Assembly: GCF_965208555.1 (NCBI RefSeq) | Contig: NZ_OZ242342.1 | Location: forward strand, 3,410,001-3,474,000 | Length of the DNA: 64,000 nt | Source: Poriferisodalis sp965208555 | Lineage (GTDB): Bacteria; Actinomycetota; Acidimicrobiia; Acidimicrobiales; Poriferisodalaceae | Reading direction: 5' to 3' | In this document: positions 16,960 through 25,578 of the stretch, piece by piece | How the letters are laid out: each line of letters opens with the position of its first letter | Numbering within the stretch: position 1 is the stretch's first letter | Notes under the pieces: generated by a model | What the model was told of the DNA's origin: nothing | The model's database searches: none | Seen by the model: the letters and a program-made list of their open reading frames with translations, nothing else | Position numbers and translations under genes: made by a program

Positions 16960-17676
16960 ATGCAGTACCGGGACCGAGGCATCGTGCTCCGCACCACCAA
17001 GCTCGGCGAGGCCGATCGGATCATCACGGTTATCACCTCGGGGCACGGCAAGGTGCGCGCGGTCGCGAAGGGCGCCCGGCGCACACGGAGCAAGCTGGCC
17101 GGCCATGTCGAACCGCTGCGGCATGTCGATCTGCAGCTCTACCGGGGGCGGGGCGAGCTGGACATCGTGACGGGCGCTGTGACGCTCGACCGCTGGCCGG
17201 CGTTGCGCTCGGACCTGGACCGGCTGGGCGTCGCCATGACGCTCGCCGAGGCGGTGGATCAGTCGGTTCACGACCGCGGCGATGACCCCGTGCCGTACCA
17301 GATGCTCACCGGAGCGCTGGCCCGTCTGGACCGGGCCCACTCTGAGATGCTGCTGCCGGCGTTCCTGTTGCGCCTGCTGACGCACGAGGGAACCGCGCCG
17401 ATGCTTGACAGCTGCGTGGTGGGCACCGGTTGCGACGAGGCGCCCATCGTGGCGTTCGATCCCGCGCAGGGCGGTGTCACCTGCGCCACCCACCGGCGGG
17501 GCCGCCAGCTCTCCAGTGGCGCGCTGGAAATGCTGCGCTCGATCGTGGAAGGCCGTGTGAACGCCGTGCTCGACATCGAGCCGTGCTCCGATACCCACGA
17601 GGCGGCAGCGGTCGTCACGCGCATGTGGGAGTACCACATGGATCGCCGGCTCCGAAGCGCCGACCTGCTGGGCTAG
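16960..17676 (+). CDS. recO: DNA repair protein RecO
   Basis: Recombination mediator that helps load RecA on SSB-coated DNA. The 238 residues start with the diagnostic YRDRGIVLRTTKLGEADRII segment (OB fold) followed by KVRAVAKGARRTRSKLAGH. A helical middle and the C-terminal DSCVVGTGCDEAP ... VTCATH cysteine/histidine set resemble the RecO zinc site. ATG 16960 is preceded by GGAGCAG. Its stop overlaps by 4 bp the end of a converging small membrane-protein gene. Confidence 0.94.
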   Translation: MQYRDRGIVLRTTKLGEADRIITVITSGHGKVRAVAKGARRTRSKLAGHVEPLRHVDLQLYRGRGELDIVTGAVTLDRWPALRSDLDRLGVAMTLAEAVDQSVHDRGDDPVPYQMLTGALARLDRAHSEMLLPAFLLRLLTHEGTAPMLDSCVVGTGCDEAPIVAFDPAQGGVTCATHRRGRQLSSGALEMLRSIVEGRVNAVLDIEPCSDTHEAAAVVTRMWEYHMDRRLRSADLLG

Positions 17677-18107
17677 CGCAAGATCCTGGAGCGTCCCTGG
17701 GGGCTCTCGACGCTCTCGTGCAGCCGCTTGAAGCGCTTCTCCGCCCGGGCGTCGGCCGTTGAGCGCCACCACCTCCGTCCCCGCCAGAAAGCACCGGCGA
17801 ACGCCAGCAGCGCCAGCACCACCTGGGTACGGGCCAAGCCCCTGCACAGCGGATGCGGGCTCTCCGGCCGCACGTACGGCTCTCCGGTGGTACGGGTCGC
17901 GTCGACCGCCTCGTCGACTGCGTCGCGCACGCTGTCAAGGTCGACGTCGGGCGGGGCCAGGCTCAGCAGCGGCATCGAGCAGGTCCAGTCGACCTGACCC
18001 TCCTGAATGTCCTCGTACGGGCCGCCGAAGACCGGCAGCGGCATGAGCAGCACCATCATGCCGAGGAACGCACACAGAAAGACCACGGTGGTGTCGCGCA
18101 GCCGCAT
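17673..18107 (-). CDS. Small two-pass membrane protein, function unknown
   Basis: Not recognised. The 144 residues show an N-terminal hydrophobic segment (VVFLCAFLGMMVLLMPLPVF), an outer loop of about 75 residues with two cysteines (DWTCSMP, HPLCRGL) that could form a disulfide, a second membrane segment (QVVLALLAFAGAFW), and a basic tail rich in Arg and Lys. The ATG lies 7 nt after a minus-strand TAGGCT, so it is probably leaderless, which supports a real gene. It converges on recO with a 4-bp overlap and is divergent from glyS. Confidence 0.65.
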   Translation of the reverse strand: MRLRDTTVVFLCAFLGMMVLLMPLPVFGGPYEDIQEGQVDWTCSMPLLSLAPPDVDLDSVRDAVDEAVDATRTTGEPYVRPESPHPLCRGLARTQVVLALLAFAGAFWRGRRWWRSTADARAEKRFKRLHESVESPQGRSRILR

Positions 18108-18114
18108 GACGCTG

Positions 18115-18120
18115 AGCCTA
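18115..18120 (-). promoter_or_regulatory. Putative -10 (TAGGCT) of the small membrane protein
   Basis: The minus-strand hexamer TAGGCT ends 7 nt before the ATG at 18107, with no ribosome-binding site in between. Confidence 0.45.
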
Positions 18121-18188
18121 ATGAGCGGCGCGCGGCCGGTGAAGCTCCCCAGGCCGAAAATGCCCCCGGCGCCCTCGCAGGCCGTCAG

Positions 18189-18194
18189 TACCCT
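18189..18194 (+). promoter_or_regulatory. Putative -10 (TACCCT) of glyS
   Basis: TACCCT lies 8 nt before GTG 18203. This favours GTG 18203 over the TTG at 18194, which overlaps the hexamer itself. Confidence 0.5.
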
Positions 18195-18202
18195 TGCCGC
18201 CC

Positions 18203-19552
18203 GTGACGAGTACCGCTGGCGCCGGATCCTCCCAGCCGGGCCCCGATCCCGCGCTGTTCGACAAGATCGTCAATCTCTGCAAGCGGCGGGGCATCGTGTT
18301 CGGCTCCGCAGAGATCTACGGCGGATTCCGCAGCGCCTACGACTACGGGCCGATCGGCGCGCAGCTCTTGCGCAATGTGAAGGACGCCTGGTGGCGGTCC
18401 ATGGTCCAGCTGCGAAGCGATGTGGTGGGTCTCGACGCGTCCATCCTCGGGCCGCCCCAGGTCTGGGAGGCCTCGGGCCACCTCAAGAACTTCACGGATC
18501 CGCTGGTGGACTGCACTGCGTGCAAGACCCGTCACCGTCAGGACCAGCTCGAGGACCCCGACCTGTGTCCGAACTGCGGCCGGCGCGGTACCTTCACCGA
18601 GGCCCGGGCGTTCAACCTGATGTTCCGTACGCAAGCGGGGCCAGTCGAAGGTGCGGGGGCCGAGGTGTACCTGCGGCCCGAGACTGCCCAAGGCATGTTC
18701 GTCAACTTCAAGAACATCCTTGAGACCAGCCGCAAGCGCCCGCCGTTCGGCATCGCCCAGGTGGGCAAGTCGTTCCGCAACGAGATCACGCCGGGCAACT
18801 TCGTGTTCCGCACCCGCGAGTTCGAGCAGATGGAGCTGGAGTTCTTCGTCCCGCCCGCCGAGGCTCAGCAGTGGTACGAGTTCTGGCTGGCCGAGCGGCA
18901 CCAGTGGTACGTGGACTTGGGCATTCCCGCAAGCTCCCTGCGGTTGCGTCCCCACGATGATGACGAGCTCAGCCACTATTCAAGCGGGACCAGCGATGTC
19001 GAGTTCCTGTTCCCGTGGGGCTGGGGCGAGCTCGAGGGTGTGGCAAACCGCGGCGACTACGACCTGCGCCAGCATGCCGAGCACTCGGGCCAGAAGCTGG
19101 AGTACTTCGACCAGGCCAGCGGCGAACGGTACATCCCGCATGTGATCGAGCCGGCGGCAGGAGCTACGCGTGCGCTGATGGCGTTCCTGCTGGCTGCTTA
19201 CCGGGAGGAGACGGTCAACGACGAGCTGCGCACGGTGTTGGGACTGCATCCACGACTGGCGCCCTACAAGGCGGCGGTGCTGCCGCTGTCGCGCAAGGAG
19301 CCGCTGACAGCACTTGCCGGCGAGGTGCTGGCCCTGTGCCAAGCGCACTGGATGTGCGACTACGACGAGACCCAGGCCATCGGGCGGCGCTACCGCCGCC
19401 AGGATGAGATCGGGACGCCTTTGTGCGTCACCGTCGACTTCGAGTCCATCGAGGATCGCTGTGTGACCGTGCGTGATCGCGATTCGATGGGCCAGGACCG
19501 GGTACCGATTGCCTCGCTAGTAGACCATCTCACCAGCCGCCTGGATCTCTAG
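18203..19552 (+). CDS. glyS: Glycine--tRNA ligase (homodimeric type)
   Basis: Charges tRNA-Gly; class II synthetase of the single-chain alpha2 type found in actinobacteria and eukaryotes, not the alpha2beta2 GlyQS type. About 449 residues: KRRGIVFGSAEIYGG and YDYGPIGAQLL near the N-terminus, a CxxC pair and second CxxC (DCTACK, CPNCGRRG) suggesting zinc, motif 2 around GKSFRNEITP with FRTREFEQMELEFF, motif 3 with LEGVANRGDYDL, and a C-terminal anticodon-binding domain (YKAAVLPLSRKEPL). GTG 18203 is chosen because it follows a -10 hexamer at leaderless spacing. The next gene starts about 40 bp downstream. Confidence 0.96.
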   Translation: MTSTAGAGSSQPGPDPALFDKIVNLCKRRGIVFGSAEIYGGFRSAYDYGPIGAQLLRNVKDAWWRSMVQLRSDVVGLDASILGPPQVWEASGHLKNFTDPLVDCTACKTRHRQDQLEDPDLCPNCGRRGTFTEARAFNLMFRTQAGPVEGAGAEVYLRPETAQGMFVNFKNILETSRKRPPFGIAQVGKSFRNEITPGNFVFRTREFEQMELEFFVPPAEAQQWYEFWLAERHQWYVDLGIPASSLRLRPHDDDELSHYSSGTSDVEFLFPWGWGELEGVANRGDYDLRQHAEHSGQKLEYFDQASGERYIPHVIEPAAGATRALMAFLLAAYREETVNDELRTVLGLHPRLAPYKAAVLPLSRKEPLTALAGEVLALCQAHWMCDYDETQAIGRRYRRQDEIGTPLCVTVDFESIEDRCVTVRDRDSMGQDRVPIASLVDHLTSRLDL

Positions 19553-19593
19553 CGGCACGAAGCGGCGACGGGCCTGCGCTTGCGGGGGTGGCG

Positions 19594-21099
19594 ATGGCGA
19601 ACTCTGAGACAGGACTGAGCGCTCGCCAGCAACAGGCCGTGGCCGAGCTGGGATTCGACGAGCTGACTGCGGCGCTGCACCCGACGTTCGCCGGCGACGC
19701 CGGCACAGTGCTGACCACCGGTCTGGCGGCATCGCCGGGCGCAGCCTCCGGCCTCGTGGCCGTCGGATCGGAGGCTGCGCTGGACCTCGCGGCGGCAGGA
19801 AACACGGTGATACTCGTCGCCACCGAGACCACTCCCGCCGATGTGGCTGCCATGGGCCTGTCTGCGGGCATCCTGACGGCTCGGGGCGGTCTGGCAAGCC
19901 ATGCCGCTGTGGTGGCCCGCGGCTGGGGCATTCCGGCGGTGTGCGACGCGCGGGAGATCACGGTCGAAGCCGACAGCTTCAGCGTCGGCGATCGGCGCGT
20001 CACCAACGGGACCCCGATCTCGATCGACGGCTCCACCGGCGAAGTGACGCTCGGAGACCGGCAGGTCGCCGGGGCTGGGCGGGAACCGGGGTCGATGCTC
20101 CCGGCGGAGATCGCCGAGGTGCTCGACTGGGCAGATCGTGTCACGGCCGGCCGGTTCGCCGTGCTCGCCAATGCTGATGCTGCTGCCGATGCCTCGACGG
20201 CCAGATCGCTGGGGGCGCGAGGCATCGGGCTGTGTCGCACCGAGCACATGTTCCTGGAGCCCGATCGGCTCGAGATCGTCCAGCACGTCATCCTGAGCGG
20301 GCACGACGAGCATCTTGACGACTTGGAATCGGCACAGCGCAACGATGTCTGCGAACTGCTCGAGGCCATGGACGGTCTGCCCGTCACGATCCGGCTGCTC
20401 GATGCGCCGATGCACGAATTCCTGGCAGGAGCCGATCCTGACGTGGCGGCCGAGTGGCATGAGCACAACCCGATGCTGGGTGTACGCGGCGTGCGACTCG
20501 GATTGCTGCGCCCCGATCTCTATGAGGCGCAGGTCCGGGCCATCGCCGGGGCGGTGGCCGACCGGCGGGCAGCCGGGGGAGATCCCGACGTCGAGATCAT
20601 GGTGCCGCTCGTGTCCACTGCCCGAGAGCTCGGGGCGTCGGTGAGCGCCATCCGCGCTGCGTGGACAGGCGAGCAGTCCGGGCCTGCCCCTCGGATCGGG
20701 ACGATGATCGAGACACCGCGTGCCTGCCTGATCGCTGGTCAGTTCGCTCCCGAAGTGGATTTCGTCAGCTTCGGCACCAACGATCTCACCCAGATGGTCT
20801 TCGGGTTCAGCCGGGACGACACCGCGACACGTGTCATCGCGCCGTACGTCGCCGATGGCCTGCTCGAGGCGGATCCGTTCGCCTCGCTCGATCCCGACGG
20901 GGTAGGCGAGCTGATGAGCGGGGCTCTGACTAGCGGCCGTGCTGTCAATCCGCACCTGCGCGCCGGCATGTGCGGCGAGCACGGCGGCGACCCGGCGAGC
21001 GTTGCCTTCGCCGTGCACACGGGGCTGGACTACGTGTCGTGCTCGCCCTACCGGGTGCCGGTCGCGCGTCTCGCCGCCGCCCAAGCCCTGCTCGCGTAG
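19594..21099 (+). CDS. PPDK-like protein lacking the ATP-grasp domain
   Basis: The 501 residues align by motif with the last 60% of pyruvate, phosphate dikinase: a short linker (LTAALHPTFAGD), the swivelling phosphohistidine domain (TARGGLASHAAVVARGWGIP, His near residue 90), then the PEP/pyruvate TIM barrel with GIGLCRTEHMF, DFVSFGTNDLTQM and the catalytic CGEHGGDP. The N-terminal nucleotide-binding ATP-grasp domain, about 340 residues in PPDK, is missing: the region upstream is occupied by glyS. The start is ATG 19594 with GGGGG upstream (GTG 19588 is an alternative). It may work with a separate ATP-grasp subunit, as a phosphotransfer protein, or as a PEP-dependent regulator; the active residues are intact, so it is probably not a decaying fragment. 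Confidence 0.85.
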   Translation: MANSETGLSARQQQAVAELGFDELTAALHPTFAGDAGTVLTTGLAASPGAASGLVAVGSEAALDLAAAGNTVILVATETTPADVAAMGLSAGILTARGGLASHAAVVARGWGIPAVCDAREITVEADSFSVGDRRVTNGTPISIDGSTGEVTLGDRQVAGAGREPGSMLPAEIAEVLDWADRVTAGRFAVLANADAAADASTARSLGARGIGLCRTEHMFLEPDRLEIVQHVILSGHDEHLDDLESAQRNDVCELLEAMDGLPVTIRLLDAPMHEFLAGADPDVAAEWHEHNPMLGVRGVRLGLLRPDLYEAQVRAIAGAVADRRAAGGDPDVEIMVPLVSTARELGASVSAIRAAWTGEQSGPAPRIGTMIETPRACLIAGQFAPEVDFVSFGTNDLTQMVFGFSRDDTATRVIAPYVADGLLEADPFASLDPDGVGELMSGALTSGRAVNPHLRAGMCGEHGGDPASVAFAVHTGLDYVSCSPYRVPVARLAAAQALLA

Positions 21100-21111
21100 C
21101 GTCGAGCCCAG

Positions 21112-23127
21112 ATGAGCATCCGAGACTCCGATGTGCAGCGCGTCCGCGAGGCCACCGATCTCGTCGCGCTCATCGGCCGCAGAGTGAGCCTCAAGCGGGT
21201 CGGCAACCGTCACGTGGGACTGTGCCCGTTTCACACCGAGAAGACGCCGTCGTTCAGCGTCAACGGCACCGAGGGCTTCTACCACTGCTTCGGCTGCAAA
21301 GCCTCCGGCGATGCCATCACGTTCTTGCGCGAAACCGAGCACTTGGACTTCACCGATGCCGTCGAGCAACTGGCAGCAGCAGCCAACATCACGCTGACCT
21401 ACGACGCACCCGGCGCGCAGCGCGCCAACCAGCGCCGCAAGGAACTGCTCGAACTGCTGGAGCGGGCGGCTGGCTTCTACTACGAGCGCTTGATGAGCAG
21501 TCCCGATGCGGGCGATGCGCGGGCATACCTTCGTCGGCGGGGCTACGACCGCGACACGGTGGTCAAGTGGCGTCTCGGCTACGCCCCGCCGGTATGGGAC
21601 GAGCTCTGCAGGCATCTCGACGCGCCGCCCGAACAGCTCGCAGCGGCGGGGCTGGCGTACGCCGACCCGGCGTCGGACTTCTTTCGGGATCGGATCATGT
21701 TCCCGATCTGCGACGCCAGCGGCCGGGTCGTCAGCTTTGCCGGGCGCGTGCTGCCCCGATCCGATGAGCCGCCGCCCAAGGGTCCGAAGTACAAGAACAC
21801 CGCCGGCACCGCGGTGTACGACAAGAGCAAGGTGCTCTACGGGCTGCATCTGGCCAAACAGGCAGCACGCAAGGCAGGCCGGATCGTGGTGTGCGAGGGC
21901 CATACGGACGTCATCGGCTGCGAGCTGGCGGGCATTGCCGAAGCCGTTGCCACCTGCGGCACAGCGCTGACTGCGCAGCACGCCGAATTGCTCTCGCGTT
22001 CCGCCAAGCGCATCGTGCTGGCGTTCGACGCAGACGCTGCGGGCCAGGCCGCCGCCGAGCGCGTGCATCAGTGGGAGCGGGAGTACGGGTTGGACATCTT
22101 CGTCGCGACGCTGCCGCCCGATTCGGATCCCGGGGACTTGGCGGCGTCCAATCCCCCAGCACTGCGTCGAGCGCTCGACGAGGCCCAGCCGTTGCACGCC
22201 TTTCGCGCCGAGCGGATCCTCGGGCGCGCCGACCTCGAGAGCCCCGCCGGGCGCGACCGCGCAGCTGACGAAGCGGCGGGAGTCTTCGCCGTCTACCCGC
22301 CGGAGATACTGCTGGACAGCGATCTGGGGCCGATCGCAGAGCGCATTCCCATGGAAGTCCAGAAGTTCCGCGAGCGCGTCGACGCAGCGAGGCGCCGTCT
22401 GGCCGAGCGGCCAGCCCGCGCAGCGCCCGGGCCGTACGACGATGCGCCGCCCCCGCCCGATCCTGGCGAGAGCTATTTCGACGACGGCGGCGGGTATCCA
22501 GACGGGAATGACGCCGGCGCGGCGTACCGCGACAGCCCCGGCGATGCCCCCGGGCCAGCACCCCGGCGGCGGCCCGCCGGCGTGCCGCGTCAGCCGAGCC
22601 CGCGCAGGCAGATCCAAGCCGACGCCGACTTGCTGGCTGCTGCCGCTGCTCCGCACGGCGATGCGCTGGGCCTCATGGTCCCCGAGCTGTTCGCAACCTC
22701 TGCCGGGCGTCAGGCGTTCTCGCTGATGACGACCGACCCAGGCTGGAACGAGCGCGCAACCGGTGCCGCTAGCGCTCCGTCAGGCGAAGACGTCGATCCC
22801 GTCGCCGACATGGTCGCCGCCGCTGCTGCGACAGGAGCGCACGTGAGCTCGGAGCTGGCCAAGGACCGCGTCGCGATGGCATGGCGGCACTTCGTCCGCG
22901 CAACGGTGGACCGTGTCAGCGCAGGGGGCGACATCCCGAGGACGCAGCTTGACCCGGAGCTTTCTGCAACGGCGCAAATGGAGTTCCGCCATCAATGCCT
23001 GCGATGGTTGCGCGAGCGCGAACCCGAGCTGCTGGATCTCGACAAGCGCATCGCAGCGGTCGAAGACCTGCGCGATTGGCTGTGCTCGCTCGGCGAAGCG
23101 AGTTCGACCGTCACAGCTGCCGAGTGA
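21112..23127 (+). CDS. dnaG: DNA primase
   Basis: Makes RNA primers at the replication fork. The 671 residues show the N-terminal zinc finger (C38, H41, C59, C62; CPFHTEKTPSF and YHCFGC), the RNA-polymerase core (FRDRIMFPICDASGRVVSF), the Toprim domain (VVCEGHTDVI, LAFDADAAGQAA), a proline-rich low-complexity linker (about 430-500), and a C-terminal helicase-binding region. ATG 21112 starts 12 bp after the PPDK-like gene, so the two may be co-transcribed. Convergent tRNA genes follow. Confidence 0.97.
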   Translation: MSIRDSDVQRVREATDLVALIGRRVSLKRVGNRHVGLCPFHTEKTPSFSVNGTEGFYHCFGCKASGDAITFLRETEHLDFTDAVEQLAAAANITLTYDAPGAQRANQRRKELLELLERAAGFYYERLMSSPDAGDARAYLRRRGYDRDTVVKWRLGYAPPVWDELCRHLDAPPEQLAAAGLAYADPASDFFRDRIMFPICDASGRVVSFAGRVLPRSDEPPPKGPKYKNTAGTAVYDKSKVLYGLHLAKQAARKAGRIVVCEGHTDVIGCELAGIAEAVATCGTALTAQHAELLSRSAKRIVLAFDADAAGQAAAERVHQWEREYGLDIFVATLPPDSDPGDLAASNPPALRRALDEAQPLHAFRAERILGRADLESPAGRDRAADEAAGVFAVYPPEILLDSDLGPIAERIPMEVQKFRERVDAARRRLAERPARAAPGPYDDAPPPPDPGESYFDDGGGYPDGNDAGAAYRDSPGDAPGPAPRRRPAGVPRQPSPRRQIQADADLLAAAAAPHGDALGLMVPELFATSAGRQAFSLMTTDPGWNERATGAASAPSGEDVDPVADMVAAAAATGAHVSSELAKDRVAMAWRHFVRATVDRVSAGGDIPRTQLDPELSATAQMEFRHQCLRWLREREPELLDLDKRIAAVEDLRDWLCSLGEASSTVTAAE

Positions 23128-23133
23128 GCTGAG

Positions 23134-23206
23134 CTCCGGGGGTGGGGCTCGAACCCACGACAAACGGATTAACAGTCCGCTGCTCTGCCAACTGAGCTAC
23201 CCCGGA
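23134..23206 (-). tRNA. tRNA-Asn (GTT)
   Basis: A 73-nt cloverleaf on the minus strand: acceptor TCCGGGG/CCCCGGA with discriminator G, D-arm AGCTCAGTTGGCAGAGC, anticodon loop CTGTTAA giving GTT, and T-arm GTGGG-TTCGAGC-CCCAC. CCA is not encoded. It lies 83 bp from tRNA-Met on the same strand. Confidence 0.95.
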
Positions 23207-23289
23207 CCGAACGAGCAGCCAAGTGCCCGAACGTGCGGCGCAACGATACTGAGTCTGCCGGTCGGTATGGGCTTGCCTCCGGCAGCGTG

Positions 23290-23362
23290 TGGGCCGGGTG
23301 GGGATCGAACCCACGACCCAGCGATTATGAGTCGCCTGCTCTGACCACTGAGCTACCGGCCC
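23290..23362 (-). tRNA. tRNA-Met (CAT), elongator type
   Basis: A 73-nt cloverleaf on the minus strand: acceptor GGGCCGG/CCGGCCC with discriminator A, D-arm AGCTCAGTGGTCAGAGC, anticodon loop CTCATAA giving CAT, and T-arm GTGGG-TTCGATC-CCCAC. The paired first acceptor position rules out an initiator tRNA; an Ile2 tRNA with modified C is less likely but cannot be excluded from sequence. A minus-strand TACGGT hexamer lies six bases before its 5' end and probably drives both tRNAs. Confidence 0.9.
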
Positions 23363-23460
23363 GGCTGCACCGTACCGGTCCAGGATGCGATGCAGTCGCA
23401 CGCGGAACGAGGTGCAGAGTCGAGTACGGGGCCGGGTACGGAGTCCATCAGCAGGGCTAG

Positions 23461-23466
23461 TAGGTT
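23461..23466 (+). promoter_or_regulatory. Putative -10 (TAGGTT) of the oligopeptide transporter operon
   Basis: TAGGTT within GGCTAGTAGGTTT, 45 bp before the first binding-protein ATG. The ATG itself has a strong Shine-Dalgarno (GGGGGAGGA about 10 nt upstream), so this leader is conventional, unlike many neighbours. Confidence 0.35.
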
Positions 23467-23511
23467 TCGCCGGAAGCGCCGCGGTGGCGCAGTGGGGGAG
23501 GAATATCCACG

Positions 23512-25548
23512 ATGCAAAGAGGTCACACGCGGCGCGATGCCGATCAACTCACCAGCAGGCAGCGCCGACGCGGATCACGGCGCTCGTTCGGCATCCGGAT
23601 CGGCGTGGTCCTCGCGGCGTTCGCACTGATCGCCGTCGCATGCGGTGGCGGAGATGACGGCGGCGACACCGGCGATGGTGCCGCACCGGAGCCCGACACA
23701 ACGCAGGCAACGACCGAGGATGCACCCACGACCACCTTGTCCGAAGAGGAAGAAGAGGTCGTCGAAGCCCGCGAGGCAGGCGAGGCCACCGGCGAGGACG
23801 TGCGCGAGACCGAGACCGGTCCGGTACATGGCGGCAAGCTCGTGTACGGCATCGAAGCCGACTCGGCCAATCCATTCGTGCACTACGCGACGTCGTGCGC
23901 CATCAGTTGCAGGATGATCTTCCGGGCCATCACGGACTCGCTGTACATCACCGATGCCGACGGCGAGATCGTGCCCTACCTGGTGGAGTCAGAAGAGCAC
24001 AGCGACGACTACATGGTGTGGACGCTCACGATCCGCGACGGCATCAAGTTCCACGACGGCACGCCGCTCACCGGTGAGGCCGTGGCCTACAACATCAACC
24101 TGTGCCGCCTGAGCCAGTTGACGGGCCCGGCGTTCCTGGGTGTCGACAGCGTCGTCGGCGAGGGCCAGACCGTCACGGTCACTGCCAGCCCCGGCCAGCC
24201 GCTGGCGGCCGGCGTCGGCCCGGCGGGCCGCGCCGAGGTGTGCGGCCAGATGTTCAGCCAGGCATGGATGTCAACGCTGCCGAACAACCCGCTGTACGTG
24301 TCGCCGGCATCTCCGCTCACTGAGCAGCAGCGCGAGGCGGCGCTCGCGAATGCCACCGGCGATCCCTCGGCTCCGGTCGGACTGGGCGCCTTCAGGTACG
24401 TGAGCTACACGCCGGGCAACGGCAACAGCTTCATCGCCGAGCGCAACCCGGACTACTGGCGCGGAGAGAACGGCATCACCGGTGAGAACCTGCCGTACTT
24501 GGACGAGATCGAATTCGTGGTGGCCGTGGACATCCAGGGCCGCTCGAACGGTCTGAAAGCCGGCCAGTTCGACATCATCCACACGGCGAACGCCGATGAG
24601 ATCTCCAAGTACGAGGGCGACGAAGACTTCGTGCTGCTGCAGGCCAACGACTTCGGCGAGACCAGCCACAACCTCATCAACGTGGCTTCGGGCGTGAACC
24701 CGTGGCTGCAAGTCGTCCGCGGCGCCGCCGAGCCGATCCCGATGGATCCGCTGGGGCTCAATGCCACGAATCCGCTGGTTCACCGGAGCTGCCGCGCGGC
24801 GATGGCACACGCCTTCGACGGCGAGCGCTTTGCCAACGAGCGGCACCAGGGCCTGGTGCAGGTGGCCAATGGGCCGTTCCCGCCGGGCAGCGTGGGCTAC
24901 TTGGAGGACTCGGGTTACCCGGCCTATGACGTCGACGCCGCACGGGCGGAGTTCGAGCAGTGCAAGGCCGACAGCGGTCAGAACCCGGTGGCGTTCGCGT
25001 TCAACACCACCAATGACGCGTTCAACGTGGAGTCCAACGAGCTGATCGTGTCTATGTGGAACGACGCTTTCGGCGACGAGCTGGCGGTGTCGATCGCGCC
25101 GATCGAGCAGGGCCAGTACATCGGCCTCGCACTGGCCGGCGTGTTCCAGATGCAGGGCTGGCGCAATCACGGCGGCGTGGATCCCTCCGAGCAGTGGTAC
25201 TGGTGGAGCCCGTTCACGGCGAGCCCGGTCGACCCCTCGGTGCCCGAGCTGGCGCTGAACTTCGGACGCTTCCTGGATCCGGCGATCTTCGATGCGCTGA
25301 ACGTCATCCGACATGTGCCTGATCCCGATGCACGGCGCGCGGCTGCCGAGGCGATCAACCGGTCATTCGCCGAGAACGTCTGGAACCTGTGGACGTACTG
25401 GACCCTGTGGGGCATCATCGCCAACCCGCGGGTGCAGAACATCACCGACCTGCCGATCCCCGACAATGCCGAGAACACCTTCCCGGTGATCTCCGGCAAG
25501 CACCACCTGACGCAGATCTGGTGCACAGACGGGAACTGCCAGGGCTGA
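23512..25548 (+). CDS. ABC transporter substrate-binding lipoprotein, family 5 (copy 1)
   Basis: First of three tandem paralogues. Family 5 proteins bind oligopeptides, nickel chelates or similar solutes outside the cell and pass them to a DppBC-type permease. The N-terminus has SRRSFGI, a possible Tat motif, then a hydrophobic stretch ending in the lipobox AVAC, so it should be a membrane-anchored lipoprotein. An acidic Thr/Glu-rich linker leads to GGKLVYGIEADSANPF, the start of the domain, with ITDSLYITDADGEIVPYLVE and IRDGIKFHDGTPLTGEAVAY as family marks. At 678 residues it is longer than typical members (about 550). Paired cysteines (SCAISC, and CTDGNC near the C-terminus) recur in all three copies. 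Confidence 0.93.
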   Translation: MQRGHTRRDADQLTSRQRRRGSRRSFGIRIGVVLAAFALIAVACGGGDDGGDTGDGAAPEPDTTQATTEDAPTTTLSEEEEEVVEAREAGEATGEDVRETETGPVHGGKLVYGIEADSANPFVHYATSCAISCRMIFRAITDSLYITDADGEIVPYLVESEEHSDDYMVWTLTIRDGIKFHDGTPLTGEAVAYNINLCRLSQLTGPAFLGVDSVVGEGQTVTVTASPGQPLAAGVGPAGRAEVCGQMFSQAWMSTLPNNPLYVSPASPLTEQQREAALANATGDPSAPVGLGAFRYVSYTPGNGNSFIAERNPDYWRGENGITGENLPYLDEIEFVVAVDIQGRSNGLKAGQFDIIHTANADEISKYEGDEDFVLLQANDFGETSHNLINVASGVNPWLQVVRGAAEPIPMDPLGLNATNPLVHRSCRAAMAHAFDGERFANERHQGLVQVANGPFPPGSVGYLEDSGYPAYDVDAARAEFEQCKADSGQNPVAFAFNTTNDAFNVESNELIVSMWNDAFGDELAVSIAPIEQGQYIGLALAGVFQMQGWRNHGGVDPSEQWYWWSPFTASPVDPSVPELALNFGRFLDPAIFDALNVIRHVPDPDARRAAAEAINRSFAENVWNLWTYWTLWGIIANPRVQNITDLPIPDNAENTFPVISGKHHLTQIWCTDGNCQG

Positions 25549-25578
25549 GGTCCACCAGAACGAAGGGGGAGGCGGCAA

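Noticed and set aside
23290..23362. Initiator tRNA-fMet
   Set aside because: The first acceptor pair is G-C matched; initiator tRNAs have a mismatch there.
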